Shown piece by piece: positions 9,885-18,898 of a stretch of DNA of 64,000 nt. Under the pieces are notes generated by a model, which was not told the DNA's origin, made no database searches, and saw only the letters and a program-made list of their open reading frames with translations. The translations under genes and the position numbers were made by a program. The stretch is from Polaribacter septentrionalilitoris (GTDB taxonomy: Bacteria > Bacteroidota > Bacteroidia > Flavobacteriales > Flavobacteriaceae). Position 1 is the stretch's first letter; every line of letters starts with the position of its first letter. The stretch covers positions 62,001 through 126,000 of the forward strand of contig NZ_VRMJ01000046.1 in assembly GCF_009832745.1 (NCBI RefSeq). Direction: 5' to 3'.

Positions 9885-12353
9885 TTATTTAATAATTATA
9901 TCATATTTACCTGAGGTTAACTCAAACCTATTGCTTTTAACTTTTTTATTATTTAATTTAATTTTTTTTGAATTATACAATGGTAATTTTACCATTGCAA
10001 CTGAATTTTCTGGAATTGTGACTGACCAAATAATACTTTCTGAATTTCTCTTCCAGTTACTTTCAATTTTTCCTTGTGGGGATTTATAAGACACTTCACA
10101 CCAATCTAAACCTTCTAAAAAAGTAGGTTGTAAATAAAATTTTTGAAACCCTGGATTGTTTTCATCAGGACGAATTCCTCCTAAACTTTCGTGAAAACTA
10201 GCAGCAAAACCACTATTCATAGGATGGTTAAACGAATTACGATAATAGCGTTTTGATTTATCCCAATTGGCAATCAATTCTGGCCAGGTGCTTAAATTAT
10301 GTTCCTCAGTCACAAAACCTAAACTAGGATAATCTGTAATTTCCCATAAATGTTTGGTTACTTCACTATGATCATAATCATTTAGCATTGTATACAAAGC
10401 ACGATGTCCAAAAATTCCTGTGGTAAAATGTCCACCTTTATCTTTCATAATAAGTTGCGCCAAATTATCTGCAACTAGTTGCTTTTTCTTTTTAGGAACT
10501 AATTCTGAATATAATGCAAAGGCATTTCCTGTTTGAGAACCATAAGAATTGGTTTCTTCGTTGAAAAATTCATTATGAAAAGCTTCTTTAACAAATATTG
10601 CTTTTTGTCCATATTCAGCAGCAATTACATCTTTATTTAATAAAATGGCCATTTTTTGCATCGCTACTAAAGATTGATAATACAATGCTGTTGATGTTAG
10701 AGCTGGTGGAGTATCCATTTGTGTATTTCCTCCTGGAGGACACCAATCTCCATAACCACCGTTTATAATGCCTTTTTCTTGTACCTTTTCATCTAAATAC
10801 GCCATCCAACCTTCCATCATATTCCAAGATTTTTTTACAATCGTTGTATCTCCATAATAGACATATGAAAAATAAGGAATCATTACTGTAGCTGCACCCC
10901 AATCTGGTCTTGCTTGCAAGTTCAAACGTTTACCAACAGAGACATTAGCAGGCGCTCTTTTATCATAAGGAAAAGGATCTTTAAAATGTGCTTTAGAAAC
11001 GCCCAAAACGGTTTGCATATCGTCTGTTGTTTTTTGCCATAGACGTTGTAAATCAAAATTAAAACTTGCAGCTTCTGCAACTACATAGGCATCTCCCATC
11101 CACGCACAACGTTCACGATGTGGACAATCACTTAACAAACCTTGAATATTGTCTTCTATGGTTAACATAGATGTTTCGTAGAATTTATTAATCTGTTCAT
11201 TAGAACATGTAAACGTTCCTATTCTTTCTACATCTGTACGAACTAACCAACCTATAAATTGGTCTAAGGTCGGTTTCTTTTGTAAACCTTCTATTTGCAC
11301 ATATTGAAATCCGTGATATGTAAAACGAGGCTCCCAAGTTTCTTCACCATCGCCTTTACAAATGTAAATGTCTGTTTGTGTGTTTCCGGTAACGTGAATT
11401 CCTGTTGATGCTGGATCGATATTTTGTTTATCAGGCATTAAATGCTCTGAAAAACGCATTTTTATTTCAGTGCCTTCCTTTTCTTGAACCCTTATTTGCA
11501 ACCAACCTGTCATATTTTTCCCCATATCAATTATCCAACCTTTTTCTGCTGGTAAAATTGCGACTGGTAAAATTTTTCGAACCTTTTTCATAGGTTCCAA
11601 TTGCTGCTCCAATAAGTTAGTAGTTGGACCTTCCATTAGCTCTACAGAATTCCAAGTAGTATCTGTGTAATTAGAACTAGACCAATTTTTAATTTCTTTT
11701 CTGGCATCATAAGTTTCTCCGTGAAAAATGTTATCAAAAAGAATTGGACTGTTATGAGCTTTCCAACTTTTATCGGTTACAATTTGTTCTGATGAACCAT
11801 CTTTATAGTTTATATTGAGCACCAAAATGGCACGTGGTTTGCCATAATTAAGCCCTGGCCAAAAGGCAATATTTTGCCCATAAAAACCATTGCCCAACAT
11901 AATTCCTAATCCGTTATTTTCTTTTAAAAGTTTTGTAACATTATGACGCACAAAAAAAGCGCGTTTATCATAAGACGTTTGTGCAGGATCTAGCACTCTG
12001 TCTCCAACTTTATTTCCATTAAGATGTAATTCATACAATCCTAAACCACAAATTGCAATTTCTGCAAATGCAATTTCTTTGGTTACCGCAAATGATTTTC
12101 TAAGTAATACTGATGGATGTGCTTTACGTTTTACAGCTTTCAACTCTTTTACAGTTGGTTGCCAAGTATTGATATCCATTGGAGGCTGATTTCTAACAAA
12201 ATCTCTTGTAGACCTTTTTTCTAATCGATTGTCTTTGGTGTATCCTATCCAATCAGCCTTATCCCAACTGATAGTAGATTCTTTGGATTGACCGAAAGTA
12301 TCTTTAGTTGATATTATAAAAGACACTAAAATTAAAAGGACTTTAAGTTTCAT
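9885..12353 (-). CDS. GH78 alpha-L-rhamnosidase, short form, signal peptide
   Basis: The shortest GH78 of the set (822 residues). A signal peptide ends near DTFGQ, then the protein goes straight into the rhamnosidase N-domain (WDKADWIGYTKDN), lacking the first beta-sandwich found in the other four. The catalytic signature DCPHRERCAWMGDA starts at Asp409; Glu414 is the predicted acid and Glu692 in STWPEL the predicted base. A tryptophan-rich stretch (YYGDTTIVKKSWNMMEGW, GGYGDWCPPGGN) follows in the barrel. It is the second gene of the operon, 26 bp after 12380-15649 and 23 bp before the next. Having five divergent GH78s in one operon suggests each handles rhamnose in a different neighbourhood (sulfated, or next to xylose, glucuronate or iduronate); the individual specificities cannot be read from sequence. 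Confidence 0.9.
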   Translation of the reverse strand: MKLKVLLILVSFIISTKDTFGQSKESTISWDKADWIGYTKDNRLEKRSTRDFVRNQPPMDINTWQPTVKELKAVKRKAHPSVLLRKSFAVTKEIAFAEIAICGLGLYELHLNGNKVGDRVLDPAQTSYDKRAFFVRHNVTKLLKENNGLGIMLGNGFYGQNIAFWPGLNYGKPRAILVLNINYKDGSSEQIVTDKSWKAHNSPILFDNIFHGETYDARKEIKNWSSSNYTDTTWNSVELMEGPTTNLLEQQLEPMKKVRKILPVAILPAEKGWIIDMGKNMTGWLQIRVQEKEGTEIKMRFSEHLMPDKQNIDPASTGIHVTGNTQTDIYICKGDGEETWEPRFTYHGFQYVQIEGLQKKPTLDQFIGWLVRTDVERIGTFTCSNEQINKFYETSMLTIEDNIQGLLSDCPHRERCAWMGDAYVVAEAASFNFDLQRLWQKTTDDMQTVLGVSKAHFKDPFPYDKRAPANVSVGKRLNLQARPDWGAATVMIPYFSYVYYGDTTIVKKSWNMMEGWMAYLDEKVQEKGIINGGYGDWCPPGGNTQMDTPPALTSTALYYQSLVAMQKMAILLNKDVIAAEYGQKAIFVKEAFHNEFFNEETNSYGSQTGNAFALYSELVPKKKKQLVADNLAQLIMKDKGGHFTTGIFGHRALYTMLNDYDHSEVTKHLWEITDYPSLGFVTEEHNLSTWPELIANWDKSKRYYRNSFNHPMNSGFAASFHESLGGIRPDENNPGFQKFYLQPTFLEGLDWCEVSYKSPQGKIESNWKRNSESIIWSVTIPENSVAMVKLPLYNSKKIKLNNKKVKSNRFELTSGKYDIIIK

Positions 12354-12379
12354 TAGATAGTTTATGCTCTATTTTTTAT

Positions 12380-15300
12380 TTATTTCTTATAAATCTGAAA
12401 TTCAGAAATCATTGGTTTTTGCTTTGCTTCTGATATCATCAACCTACATTTTGATGCAGTAATTGCTTTAAACTCATGAGTTCTATTAGACCCACAGGAA
12501 GTTCCATTTGCAATATCTTTCCATTTACCATTTTCAAAATATTGTATGGTATATTTTGAAATATTATTTCCTTTTTCTTGAAGAACTACTGTATTAAATG
12601 TTTGTGGTTTAAACCATTCAATCTCCAACCATTCGTTTGATGTAGTTTTAGATTTCCAATGCGTTTCTAAACTTTCATCATTTGCTCTAAACGCTTCAAA
12701 AACTGGCAATTTCTCTGATTGAATGGTCATTGAAGAGGCATTCATACGTCCAATTAATGCCAAATTATCTGGCTGATCTATAGGATCTGGATAATTAACT
12801 TCTGGTAATTCTGCTACTTTAAAATTATAGACTCCAGAACCTACTTTGTAGATGATATAATTCCCTACAGCATCACTTTTTTCTGAGCCAATATAGGTAA
12901 CTCCTTTTGATTGTTCTGCTAAACCTTCACCTTCTAAGACAACTTCTTTTTTAGTTGCAGGAATATATACTTTTGCTAATGTATTTACAGGAACTTCAAT
13001 ATGAAATGTGGCACTTTTCTTATCTTTTTTCCAATTTACAACAATATTTCCATACATAGATTGATAACTTGTATTGGCAAATTTTAAATCGCCAACAGGT
13101 GAAGGTTTTATTATAAAATGTTGCATTCCCAGTTTTTCAGTATCTGGACGAATTCCTGCAAACCCTTTTATAAAATAACCACCAATGCCGGTATAACAGG
13201 TATGTATTTGACTGTTACCAATAGCAGACCATCGCTCTGGCCAAACCGTTTTTCCTTGTTCAATAAAATAGCCATAACTTGGATGGCGTTTGTCTTTTAA
13301 TAACTCATAAATCAAGTCCATACGCTCACCATGCTCTGTAAAATAACGGGTATATAATGCCTGACCAGAACTCCCTGTATCGTAATACGGAAATTTGTAA
13401 AGTACTTGATCTACTAAATTATTGTACACTTTTTCTTTTTCAGCATCTGGAGTAACACCAGAAAGTAATGCAAATGCTTGATTTACTTGATATCCTGGTC
13501 CGTACTTTCCTGTACTAGCATTATAAATATTTTTATGTGTAGCTTTTCGTTGAACCTCTAAACGTTTTTTATAAACTTCAGCATCTTCTGTTTTATCTAA
13601 TGTTTTAGCAATATTTAAAGCAGATTCTAGCATAAACGCATATACGCAATTGTTAAAATGTGCAGATTCTGGCGAGTTGCTAGACGTCCAAAAATTACCT
13701 CTAGGCGTACACCAATCGCCTAAACCAGGGAATTCTAAAGAGCCTCGTGTTCCAATTTTTAGTGCACCTCCTGTTTCGTAATTAGAATGTTCATACAACC
13801 AATGCATCCATTTTTGTAAGGTTGGATAATGATTTTCTAGTAGTTTTTTATCACCCAACATTCTATACGTTTCCCAAATGGTAATTGGGCTGTTTGCCAT
13901 CCACATTAAGAACTCAAAATCATCACCATTAATTACCGCTCGCATTTTTCCATCCTCAGCTTGTGCATCTTGCATAAACTGTGCGTATTGTGTCATATAC
14001 GCCCCACTTTCAAAGTTGGGTAATGCATCACCATACATAGCAGCTACAGTAACTTCTCCCCATCCTCGGCGTTCACGATGTGGACAATCTACCAAAATAC
14101 CATCAATAGTATTAGCGATGTATGTATTTAAATTGACTTGATAAATTTGATTTAAAAGTTTGCTAGAGCTATTAAACTGACTGATTTGTTTTCTATCATT
14201 AGTAATGACGTAGCCTTTAATATCTTTCAATTCCGGTTTGTAATTAATTCCGCTAATGGTTACCCAGCGACCACCTGCCAAATTAAAACGATTTGTAAAA
14301 TGCCCTGTTCCTGTAATATCAAACACATATTTACTACGTTGATTCCAAGACGATTTTACAACTTTTCTATCGGCTATTTTAAAGGTAATGGTATCTCCTT
14401 CTTTTCCGTTAAATAAATTCATTTCGAAAAAACCAGTGAAGTTTTCGCCCATATCAACCACATAGTTTCCTTTTTTGTCTTTTTGAACGCCTATTGGGTT
14501 GATTTCTTTATATTTTACTTGTGGCTCTACCATTTGAGCACTTAAAGTTGCTGTAATTTTACTTGTTGGTGGATTTGCGTCTGAACTCGGCACCACAATG
14601 GCACCTTTAGGTCCTAGATTTACATTAGAAATACCAACTTTTTTGGCTTTATCATTATCAAAAACTATTGCGTTCTGCCAATTAGAATCGTCATAGTTAG
14701 CCATATTCCAATCATCTTCTCGAAGACGTTCATCTATAACTTCTCCACCAAAATCTTTAATATCCCAACGTCCAACATAGGCACTATAACTCTTTTTACA
14801 CTTCCAAGAGGCGTCCGTATTGAGTAGTATGTTTTTATCGCCTAGCTTGATGTCTGCCTGCGCTTTAAACACAAAAGGCGAATCATAATATGCTTTTACT
14901 CTTCCCCAACGCGCCCAACCAGCTGCGTGCCAAATTCCAATGACATTATCTCCTTTTTTTAGGTGCTTTTTGATATCATAAGTTAGATACGGCAATCGCT
15001 TTTTTACGAAAGAATATACAGGATTCATCACCGCATTACTCACTTTTTCTCCGTTTACATAAACTTCGTGATAACCAAAAGATGCTACATATATAAATGC
15101 GGATTGAGGATTTTCTTCTAAAGTAAAATTCTTTCTATACCAGTTATGGTCTTTTTTATTTTGATCTTTTTTGTAAATCCACTCGCCTTTCCAATCATCT
15201 TGTTTGAGAAGACCCATTGAAAAATGAGCAGTCTTACTCCAATTCGAAACATTTCCTGAAACGTCCCAAGTTTTAACTTTCCAAAAATATTGTTGTGCAG

Positions 15301-15649
15301 ATGACAAATTATTTCCGCCGTATTCTACATTAACAGATTGATTGGATTCTATTTTTCCAGAATCCCAAATATCACCAATATTGTTATCTAAATTCTCTAA
15401 AGAACTTGCCACTAAAATTTGATAAGCCGTTTGCTTTTGGCCTCTAGTTTGATCTTTGTTTATAAGTTGCCAACTTAATCTTGGAGCGATATTATCTATA
15501 CCCAACGGATTTGTTCGGTATTCGCACTTTAAATTTTTTATTTCTACATCAGGAGAAAAAGTACAACTTGAGATAAAAATTAACTTAAATGATATAAAAA
15601 GGGCATAAATTATTTTAAGTCTAATATTATAAGATTTTTGAGTTTTCAT
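12380..15649 (-). CDS. GH78 alpha-L-rhamnosidase with C-terminal discoidin-like module, first gene of operon
   Basis: A 1089-residue lipoprotein (signal ending IFISSC) and the promoter-proximal gene of the rhamnosidase operon. Domain order matches its paralogue at 3772-7068: beta-sandwich (NLKCEYRTNPLGIDNIAPRL), GH78 domains, then a discoidin/CBM32-like tail from about 960 (FEAFRANDESLETHW, WLEIEWFKPQTFNTVVL). The signature DCPHRERRGWGEV starts at Asp521; Glu526 is the predicted acid and Glu805 in VWPERW the predicted base. Like the paralogue it has WGEV where the other three GH78s have WxGD. A tandem operator-like element (15776-15795) and a long inverted repeat (15696-15755) lie in the 244 bp separating it from the divergent AraC-type gene, so it is probably controlled there. 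Confidence 0.91.
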   Translation of the reverse strand: MKTQKSYNIRLKIIYALFISFKLIFISSCTFSPDVEIKNLKCEYRTNPLGIDNIAPRLSWQLINKDQTRGQKQTAYQILVASSLENLDNNIGDIWDSGKIESNQSVNVEYGGNNLSSAQQYFWKVKTWDVSGNVSNWSKTAHFSMGLLKQDDWKGEWIYKKDQNKKDHNWYRKNFTLEENPQSAFIYVASFGYHEVYVNGEKVSNAVMNPVYSFVKKRLPYLTYDIKKHLKKGDNVIGIWHAAGWARWGRVKAYYDSPFVFKAQADIKLGDKNILLNTDASWKCKKSYSAYVGRWDIKDFGGEVIDERLREDDWNMANYDDSNWQNAIVFDNDKAKKVGISNVNLGPKGAIVVPSSDANPPTSKITATLSAQMVEPQVKYKEINPIGVQKDKKGNYVVDMGENFTGFFEMNLFNGKEGDTITFKIADRKVVKSSWNQRSKYVFDITGTGHFTNRFNLAGGRWVTISGINYKPELKDIKGYVITNDRKQISQFNSSSKLLNQIYQVNLNTYIANTIDGILVDCPHRERRGWGEVTVAAMYGDALPNFESGAYMTQYAQFMQDAQAEDGKMRAVINGDDFEFLMWMANSPITIWETYRMLGDKKLLENHYPTLQKWMHWLYEHSNYETGGALKIGTRGSLEFPGLGDWCTPRGNFWTSSNSPESAHFNNCVYAFMLESALNIAKTLDKTEDAEVYKKRLEVQRKATHKNIYNASTGKYGPGYQVNQAFALLSGVTPDAEKEKVYNNLVDQVLYKFPYYDTGSSGQALYTRYFTEHGERMDLIYELLKDKRHPSYGYFIEQGKTVWPERWSAIGNSQIHTCYTGIGGYFIKGFAGIRPDTEKLGMQHFIIKPSPVGDLKFANTSYQSMYGNIVVNWKKDKKSATFHIEVPVNTLAKVYIPATKKEVVLEGEGLAEQSKGVTYIGSEKSDAVGNYIIYKVGSGVYNFKVAELPEVNYPDPIDQPDNLALIGRMNASSMTIQSEKLPVFEAFRANDESLETHWKSKTTSNEWLEIEWFKPQTFNTVVLQEKGNNISKYTIQYFENGKWKDIANGTSCGSNRTHEFKAITASKCRLMISEAKQKPMISEFQIYKK

Positions 15650-15695
15650 TTTATTAGGTAACCATAAGTTTTTACAATAACAGCAATATTCAAAT

Positions 15696-15755
15696 TATAT
15701 TTACTAGATATTTAAAACACCAATGATTTTATAGCTGAAATATCTAGTAAATATA
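15696..15755. repeat. Perfect 18-bp inverted repeat upstream of the rhamnosidase operon
   Basis: Arms 15696-15713 and 15738-15755 are perfect reverse complements (core TTTACTAGATATTT / AAATATCTAGTAAA) separated by 24 bp. The element starts 47 bp upstream of the start codon at 15649 and ends 20 bp short of the tandem operator. There is no T-run, so it is not a typical terminator. It could be a two-arm regulator site or a hairpin in the 5' leader. Confidence 0.75.
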
Positions 15756-15775
15756 TTTTTAATACTACAATTTAC

Positions 15776-15795
15776 TATCCTGTAAAGTACTGGTA
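15776..15795 (-). promoter_or_regulatory. Tandem operator-like element, rhamnosidase operon
   Basis: Plus strand reads TATCCTGT (15776-15783) then a degenerate second half-site GTACTGGT, 10 bp later in the same direction. It is oriented towards the minus-strand GH78 operon, 126 bp from its start codon, and is also available to the divergent AraC gene. Confidence 0.6.
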
Positions 15796-15893
15796 TCTGG
15801 TTTAAAAGTTTAATTAATTGTTAATGTGTAAATTTCAATGATAAAAGTGATTATTTCAATTGACAATTTGATATATTAGTTGCACAAAATGAT

Positions 15894-16778
15894 ATGAAAA
15901 ACGACTATAAAAAATATCTAATTACTTCTAATAAAGATAAATCATGGGGGTTCTACGTAAATAATTTAGGACGAAATGTTATTGGTAAACATGCTGAATA
16001 TCCATCTATGAATCATCCTGATCAATATATTTTTACTTGGGATAAGGGACGTGTTTTAGATGAATTTCATTTGGTGCTTATTACTAAAGGCGAAGGTGTT
16101 TTTGAGAGCAATGCTACTGGAAAAATAAAAGTTTCTGATGGTGATGTGTTTTTATTATTCCCTGATGTTTGGCATCGCTATAAACCTAAAAAAAGTACGG
16201 GTTGGACAGAACGTTGGGTTGGTTTTTCGGGAGCTATTGCTAATCAATTTTTATCTAATGGTTTCTTTAATGCTGATGAACCTATTGTTTCTAAATGCAA
16301 TATACCATCTGTTTTACATCATTTTAATACACTTTTCAAGTTATTTGATGAAGCTACTTATGGCTATCAACATGTGGCTTCCGGAGTTTGCATTCAATTA
16401 ATGGCAGAATTGCATGCTATTAAGAGTGGTGGTAGTAATTTAGATAATTTAAATTCTATGATATCGCGTGCAAAAAGTATGATGTATAAAAATATAAATG
16501 GTTCAATTGACCTCTTAGAAATCGCCTCTAATTTGGGTGTGAGCTATTCTAAATTCAGAATTGATTTTAAAAAACAAACAGGAGTATCGCCTTTGCAATA
16601 TTATTTACGTTTAAAAATAGAAAAGTCTAAAGAATTGTTATTAAATTCCAAAAAATCTCAGAAGGAAATTGCTTTTGAATTGGGCTTTGAGTCTGAGATG
16701 TATTTTAATAGATTATTTAAAAGAAAAACGGGATGGGCTCCCGGTAAATTTAGAAACTTAAGTAAGGATATCTTTTAA
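15894..16778 (+). CDS. AraC-family transcriptional regulator with cupin sensor domain
   Basis: A 294-residue cytoplasmic regulator with no signal peptide. Residues about 15-170 form a cupin-type ligand-binding domain (DEFHLVLITKGEGVFES, DGDVFLLFPDVWHRYKP), the kind that senses small sugars in AraC proteins. Residues about 190-290 are a double helix-turn-helix DNA-binding domain (IDLLEIASNLGVSYSKFRID and KEIAFELGFESEMYFNRLFK). It is transcribed away from the rhamnosidase operon, the usual arrangement of a local activator, so rhamnose or a rhamnose-containing product is a reasonable ligand; this is inference. It is one of two proteins in the window with an AraC-type DNA-binding domain that could read the tandem operators, the other being the hybrid two-component protein at 46274-50341. 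Confidence 0.9.
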   Translation: MKNDYKKYLITSNKDKSWGFYVNNLGRNVIGKHAEYPSMNHPDQYIFTWDKGRVLDEFHLVLITKGEGVFESNATGKIKVSDGDVFLLFPDVWHRYKPKKSTGWTERWVGFSGAIANQFLSNGFFNADEPIVSKCNIPSVLHHFNTLFKLFDEATYGYQHVASGVCIQLMAELHAIKSGGSNLDNLNSMISRAKSMMYKNINGSIDLLEIASNLGVSYSKFRIDFKKQTGVSPLQYYLRLKIEKSKELLLNSKKSQKEIAFELGFESEMYFNRLFKRKTGWAPGKFRNLSKDIF

Positions 16779-16805
16779 TTTATTGAACTTCCTTTTTTAT
16801 AACAG

Positions 16806-16836
16806 AACAGGGAATTATACTAAACAATTCCCTGTT
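16806..16836. terminator. Bidirectional terminator between convergent genes
   Basis: An 11-bp perfect stem (AACAGGGAATT / AATTCCCTGTT, loop 9 nt) between the end of the AraC gene (16778) and the end of the minus-strand gene at 16852. The convergent arrangement suits a shared terminator. Confidence 0.7.
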
Positions 16837-16851
16837 GTTATATCTAAATTT

Positions 16852-18768
16852 TTAGCTTACTGTTATCGATAATTCTAGTGTTTTGCTATCTTCTTCAAAA
16901 AATACTTCTAAAGGCAATGCTTCTACTCCTGGAACCATATTAAATGTTCTAGTACCTTCCATTTCTTTAGTTTTAATTGGAGCATTTGCTTTTATAGTAA
17001 CCAAACCTTCTGGCTTTTGAATGGTAATTTCATTTTTACTAACCTGAGTTACAGCTTCGCTAGAAGGAGAAACTATTGGCAAAACAAAAGCAGTTTGTGC
17101 TGTAATTTCTTGTTTTGTGGTTACCTTAATTGCTGTTTTATTTGCAGTACAATTATAACCAATATCAAATGCAGCAGCAGTTCCTTCAACTTCTTTTCTA
17201 TCTACATTTTTTAATTTTACGTCAGCGATCAATTCAATCGCTCCATTTTCATCTTTAGAAGCAACTGTTGCTGGCAAATCGTATAAGTTTGTGTACCAAA
17301 CCTCATCTTTAAAAGTTTCTATTCTTGGTGTTAAACAAATATCCTTATTAGGTTGTACTTGTTGGTTATTTTTTTCAACTAAAGCATATTCTGCCATACT
17401 TGCAGCACATAAAAGCCCAACTTTGTTATGATATAACACTCCTAAAGCACCTCCTGATGCTTGACGAAAATCGTATTTGTAATGATATTCTGCATCGTAA
17501 GCACTTACAGTTCCTCTCCAATCTCCACGTGCAAAAAGATACACATCTAAATCTTTAAAGTGTTTTACACCATCTGCGGTTGCTCTAGGCAAACTTGCAT
17601 TTGCATTTATTTCTGGTAGATGATCCCAATGGTCTAATAAAGCTGCTAATGGTTTTGCATGTGTAAATGTATGATGCACACAAGGTGGTATACCTGCCTC
17701 AATAAACCCAGGACCTCCATGAATTAATCCATCTGCTGTGCATCTTTGTAATAATTCTGTGTTTTTTATTGCTGCTGTACCAAATGCTGGATTAATGTGA
17801 GACATCATTCCAAATGCAGGTTGGCTTCCATCACAGGTTCTACTGCCCCAATAACTCCATTTGTACATTCTGTTACCCCAACTATTATCCCAAGCTCCAT
17901 CTGGTAACATAAATTCTAAGTGACTGTTTAAGGATTTCGTTAAGATTTGTAGTAATTCATCATCTTTCTCCTTTATAGCATACATTACCAAGCTATTTAA
18001 AGTTTCTTCTACGTTGTAACCTAAATCTACTCCATGTAAGCCTTTTTCACTTAATTTACTTGAGCTTTTTTTACATTCGCCAAATAACAAACTTTCATTT
18101 TCTGTAAAATATGCTTTTACTTCTGAAGCTAATTTTTTACTTTTTGCTTTAAAATCATCTCTGTTTACAACACCACCTATTAAATTCAACCCATAAACTG
18201 CAGTTCCTGGGTAATTGATATTGGTAAAATCTATGGTAAATGTGTCATAAATATATTGACCCGCTTTTTCTAAACGAACTGTCCACGCTTTTCGAGTTGC
18301 TTCATCTAAAACATGCCCATGATAATGTAATGATTCAGCTAAGGCTATTGCACCAAAAATGGTAATTCCTTTCCAAGATTTTGGATTTTTGATAACTGTC
18401 CAAGCTCCATTTTCTTGAGAGACATTATTTTCTGCCCAAATCATAACCAACTTTGCACCTTCTATATATTTTTCATCGCCAGTTTTATCTGCCATATGTA
18501 AAAAAGGATATACTGCATCCATACAACGTCCGTGAATATGTGAGCAGGAAGGACATCCCAATGCACCATGAACCTCTAAATTGGATGGATTGTTGATTTG
18601 TACTTTTAGCATTCCGTCACTCCAATCTTTTAATAGATCTGTAATCAGGTTTTTAAACTCTAAAGAATGTTCTGGGTGATTGGTACAAGCGTTTAATAAT
18701 CCTGACATTGGTAAGGTTAAACCAACACCTGCAAATGCTGAAAGTTGAAGAAAGTTACGTCTTTTCAT
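16852..18768 (-). CDS. Tat-type lipoprotein with probable alpha/alpha-toroid plus beta-sandwich fold; possible uronate-oligosaccharide lyase/dehydratase
   Basis: A 638-residue protein with a twin-arginine signal (KRRNFLQLSAFAGVGL) that also carries a lipobox-like LLNAC, so export in folded form and lipid anchoring are likely. The body has no GH or PL signature I can name. The first two thirds are helical with Trp/His/Tyr-rich conserved-looking blocks (GCPSCSHIHGRCMDAVYPF, WGNRMYKWSYWGSRTCDGS, PPCVHHTFTHAKPLAALLDH); the last third is beta-rich. This matches the alpha/alpha-toroid plus beta-sandwich plan of heparinase-like lyases, GH154 and the oligosaccharide dehydratase described from the Formosa ulvan pathway; the last is an attractive but unproven match given the context. 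It has its own tandem operator (18817-18834) 48 bp upstream of the start codon. Confidence 0.6.
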   Translation of the reverse strand: MKRRNFLQLSAFAGVGLTLPMSGLLNACTNHPEHSLEFKNLITDLLKDWSDGMLKVQINNPSNLEVHGALGCPSCSHIHGRCMDAVYPFLHMADKTGDEKYIEGAKLVMIWAENNVSQENGAWTVIKNPKSWKGITIFGAIALAESLHYHGHVLDEATRKAWTVRLEKAGQYIYDTFTIDFTNINYPGTAVYGLNLIGGVVNRDDFKAKSKKLASEVKAYFTENESLLFGECKKSSSKLSEKGLHGVDLGYNVEETLNSLVMYAIKEKDDELLQILTKSLNSHLEFMLPDGAWDNSWGNRMYKWSYWGSRTCDGSQPAFGMMSHINPAFGTAAIKNTELLQRCTADGLIHGGPGFIEAGIPPCVHHTFTHAKPLAALLDHWDHLPEINANASLPRATADGVKHFKDLDVYLFARGDWRGTVSAYDAEYHYKYDFRQASGGALGVLYHNKVGLLCAASMAEYALVEKNNQQVQPNKDICLTPRIETFKDEVWYTNLYDLPATVASKDENGAIELIADVKLKNVDRKEVEGTAAAFDIGYNCTANKTAIKVTTKQEITAQTAFVLPIVSPSSEAVTQVSKNEITIQKPEGLVTIKANAPIKTKEMEGTRTFNMVPGVEALPLEVFFEEDSKTLELSITVS

Positions 18769-18816
18769 TTGGGTTATATTTTATTTTTTAAACTTATTGA
18801 TATTGTATTTAAAACC

Positions 18817-18834
18817 TATCCTGTTTTATCCTGT
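18817..18834 (-). promoter_or_regulatory. Tandem operator-like element, Tat lipoprotein gene
   Basis: TATCCTGT at 18817-18824 and again at 18827-18834, exactly 10 bp apart: the only site with two identical half-sites. It lies 48 bp upstream of the start codon at 18768. Confidence 0.7.
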
Positions 18835-18845
18835 TTTCTAAAAAT

Positions 18846-18880
18846 AAAAAGCCAGAAGAATAAATTTCTTCTGGCTTTTT
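18846..18880 (-). terminator. Rho-independent terminator of the sulfatase gene
   Basis: A perfect 15-bp stem (AAAAAGCCAGAAGAA / TTCTTCTGGCTTTTT) with a 5-nt loop, 19 bp after the sulfatase stop codon. Confidence 0.88.
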
Positions 18881-18898
18881 AAACGCTTACCTTTTTTT

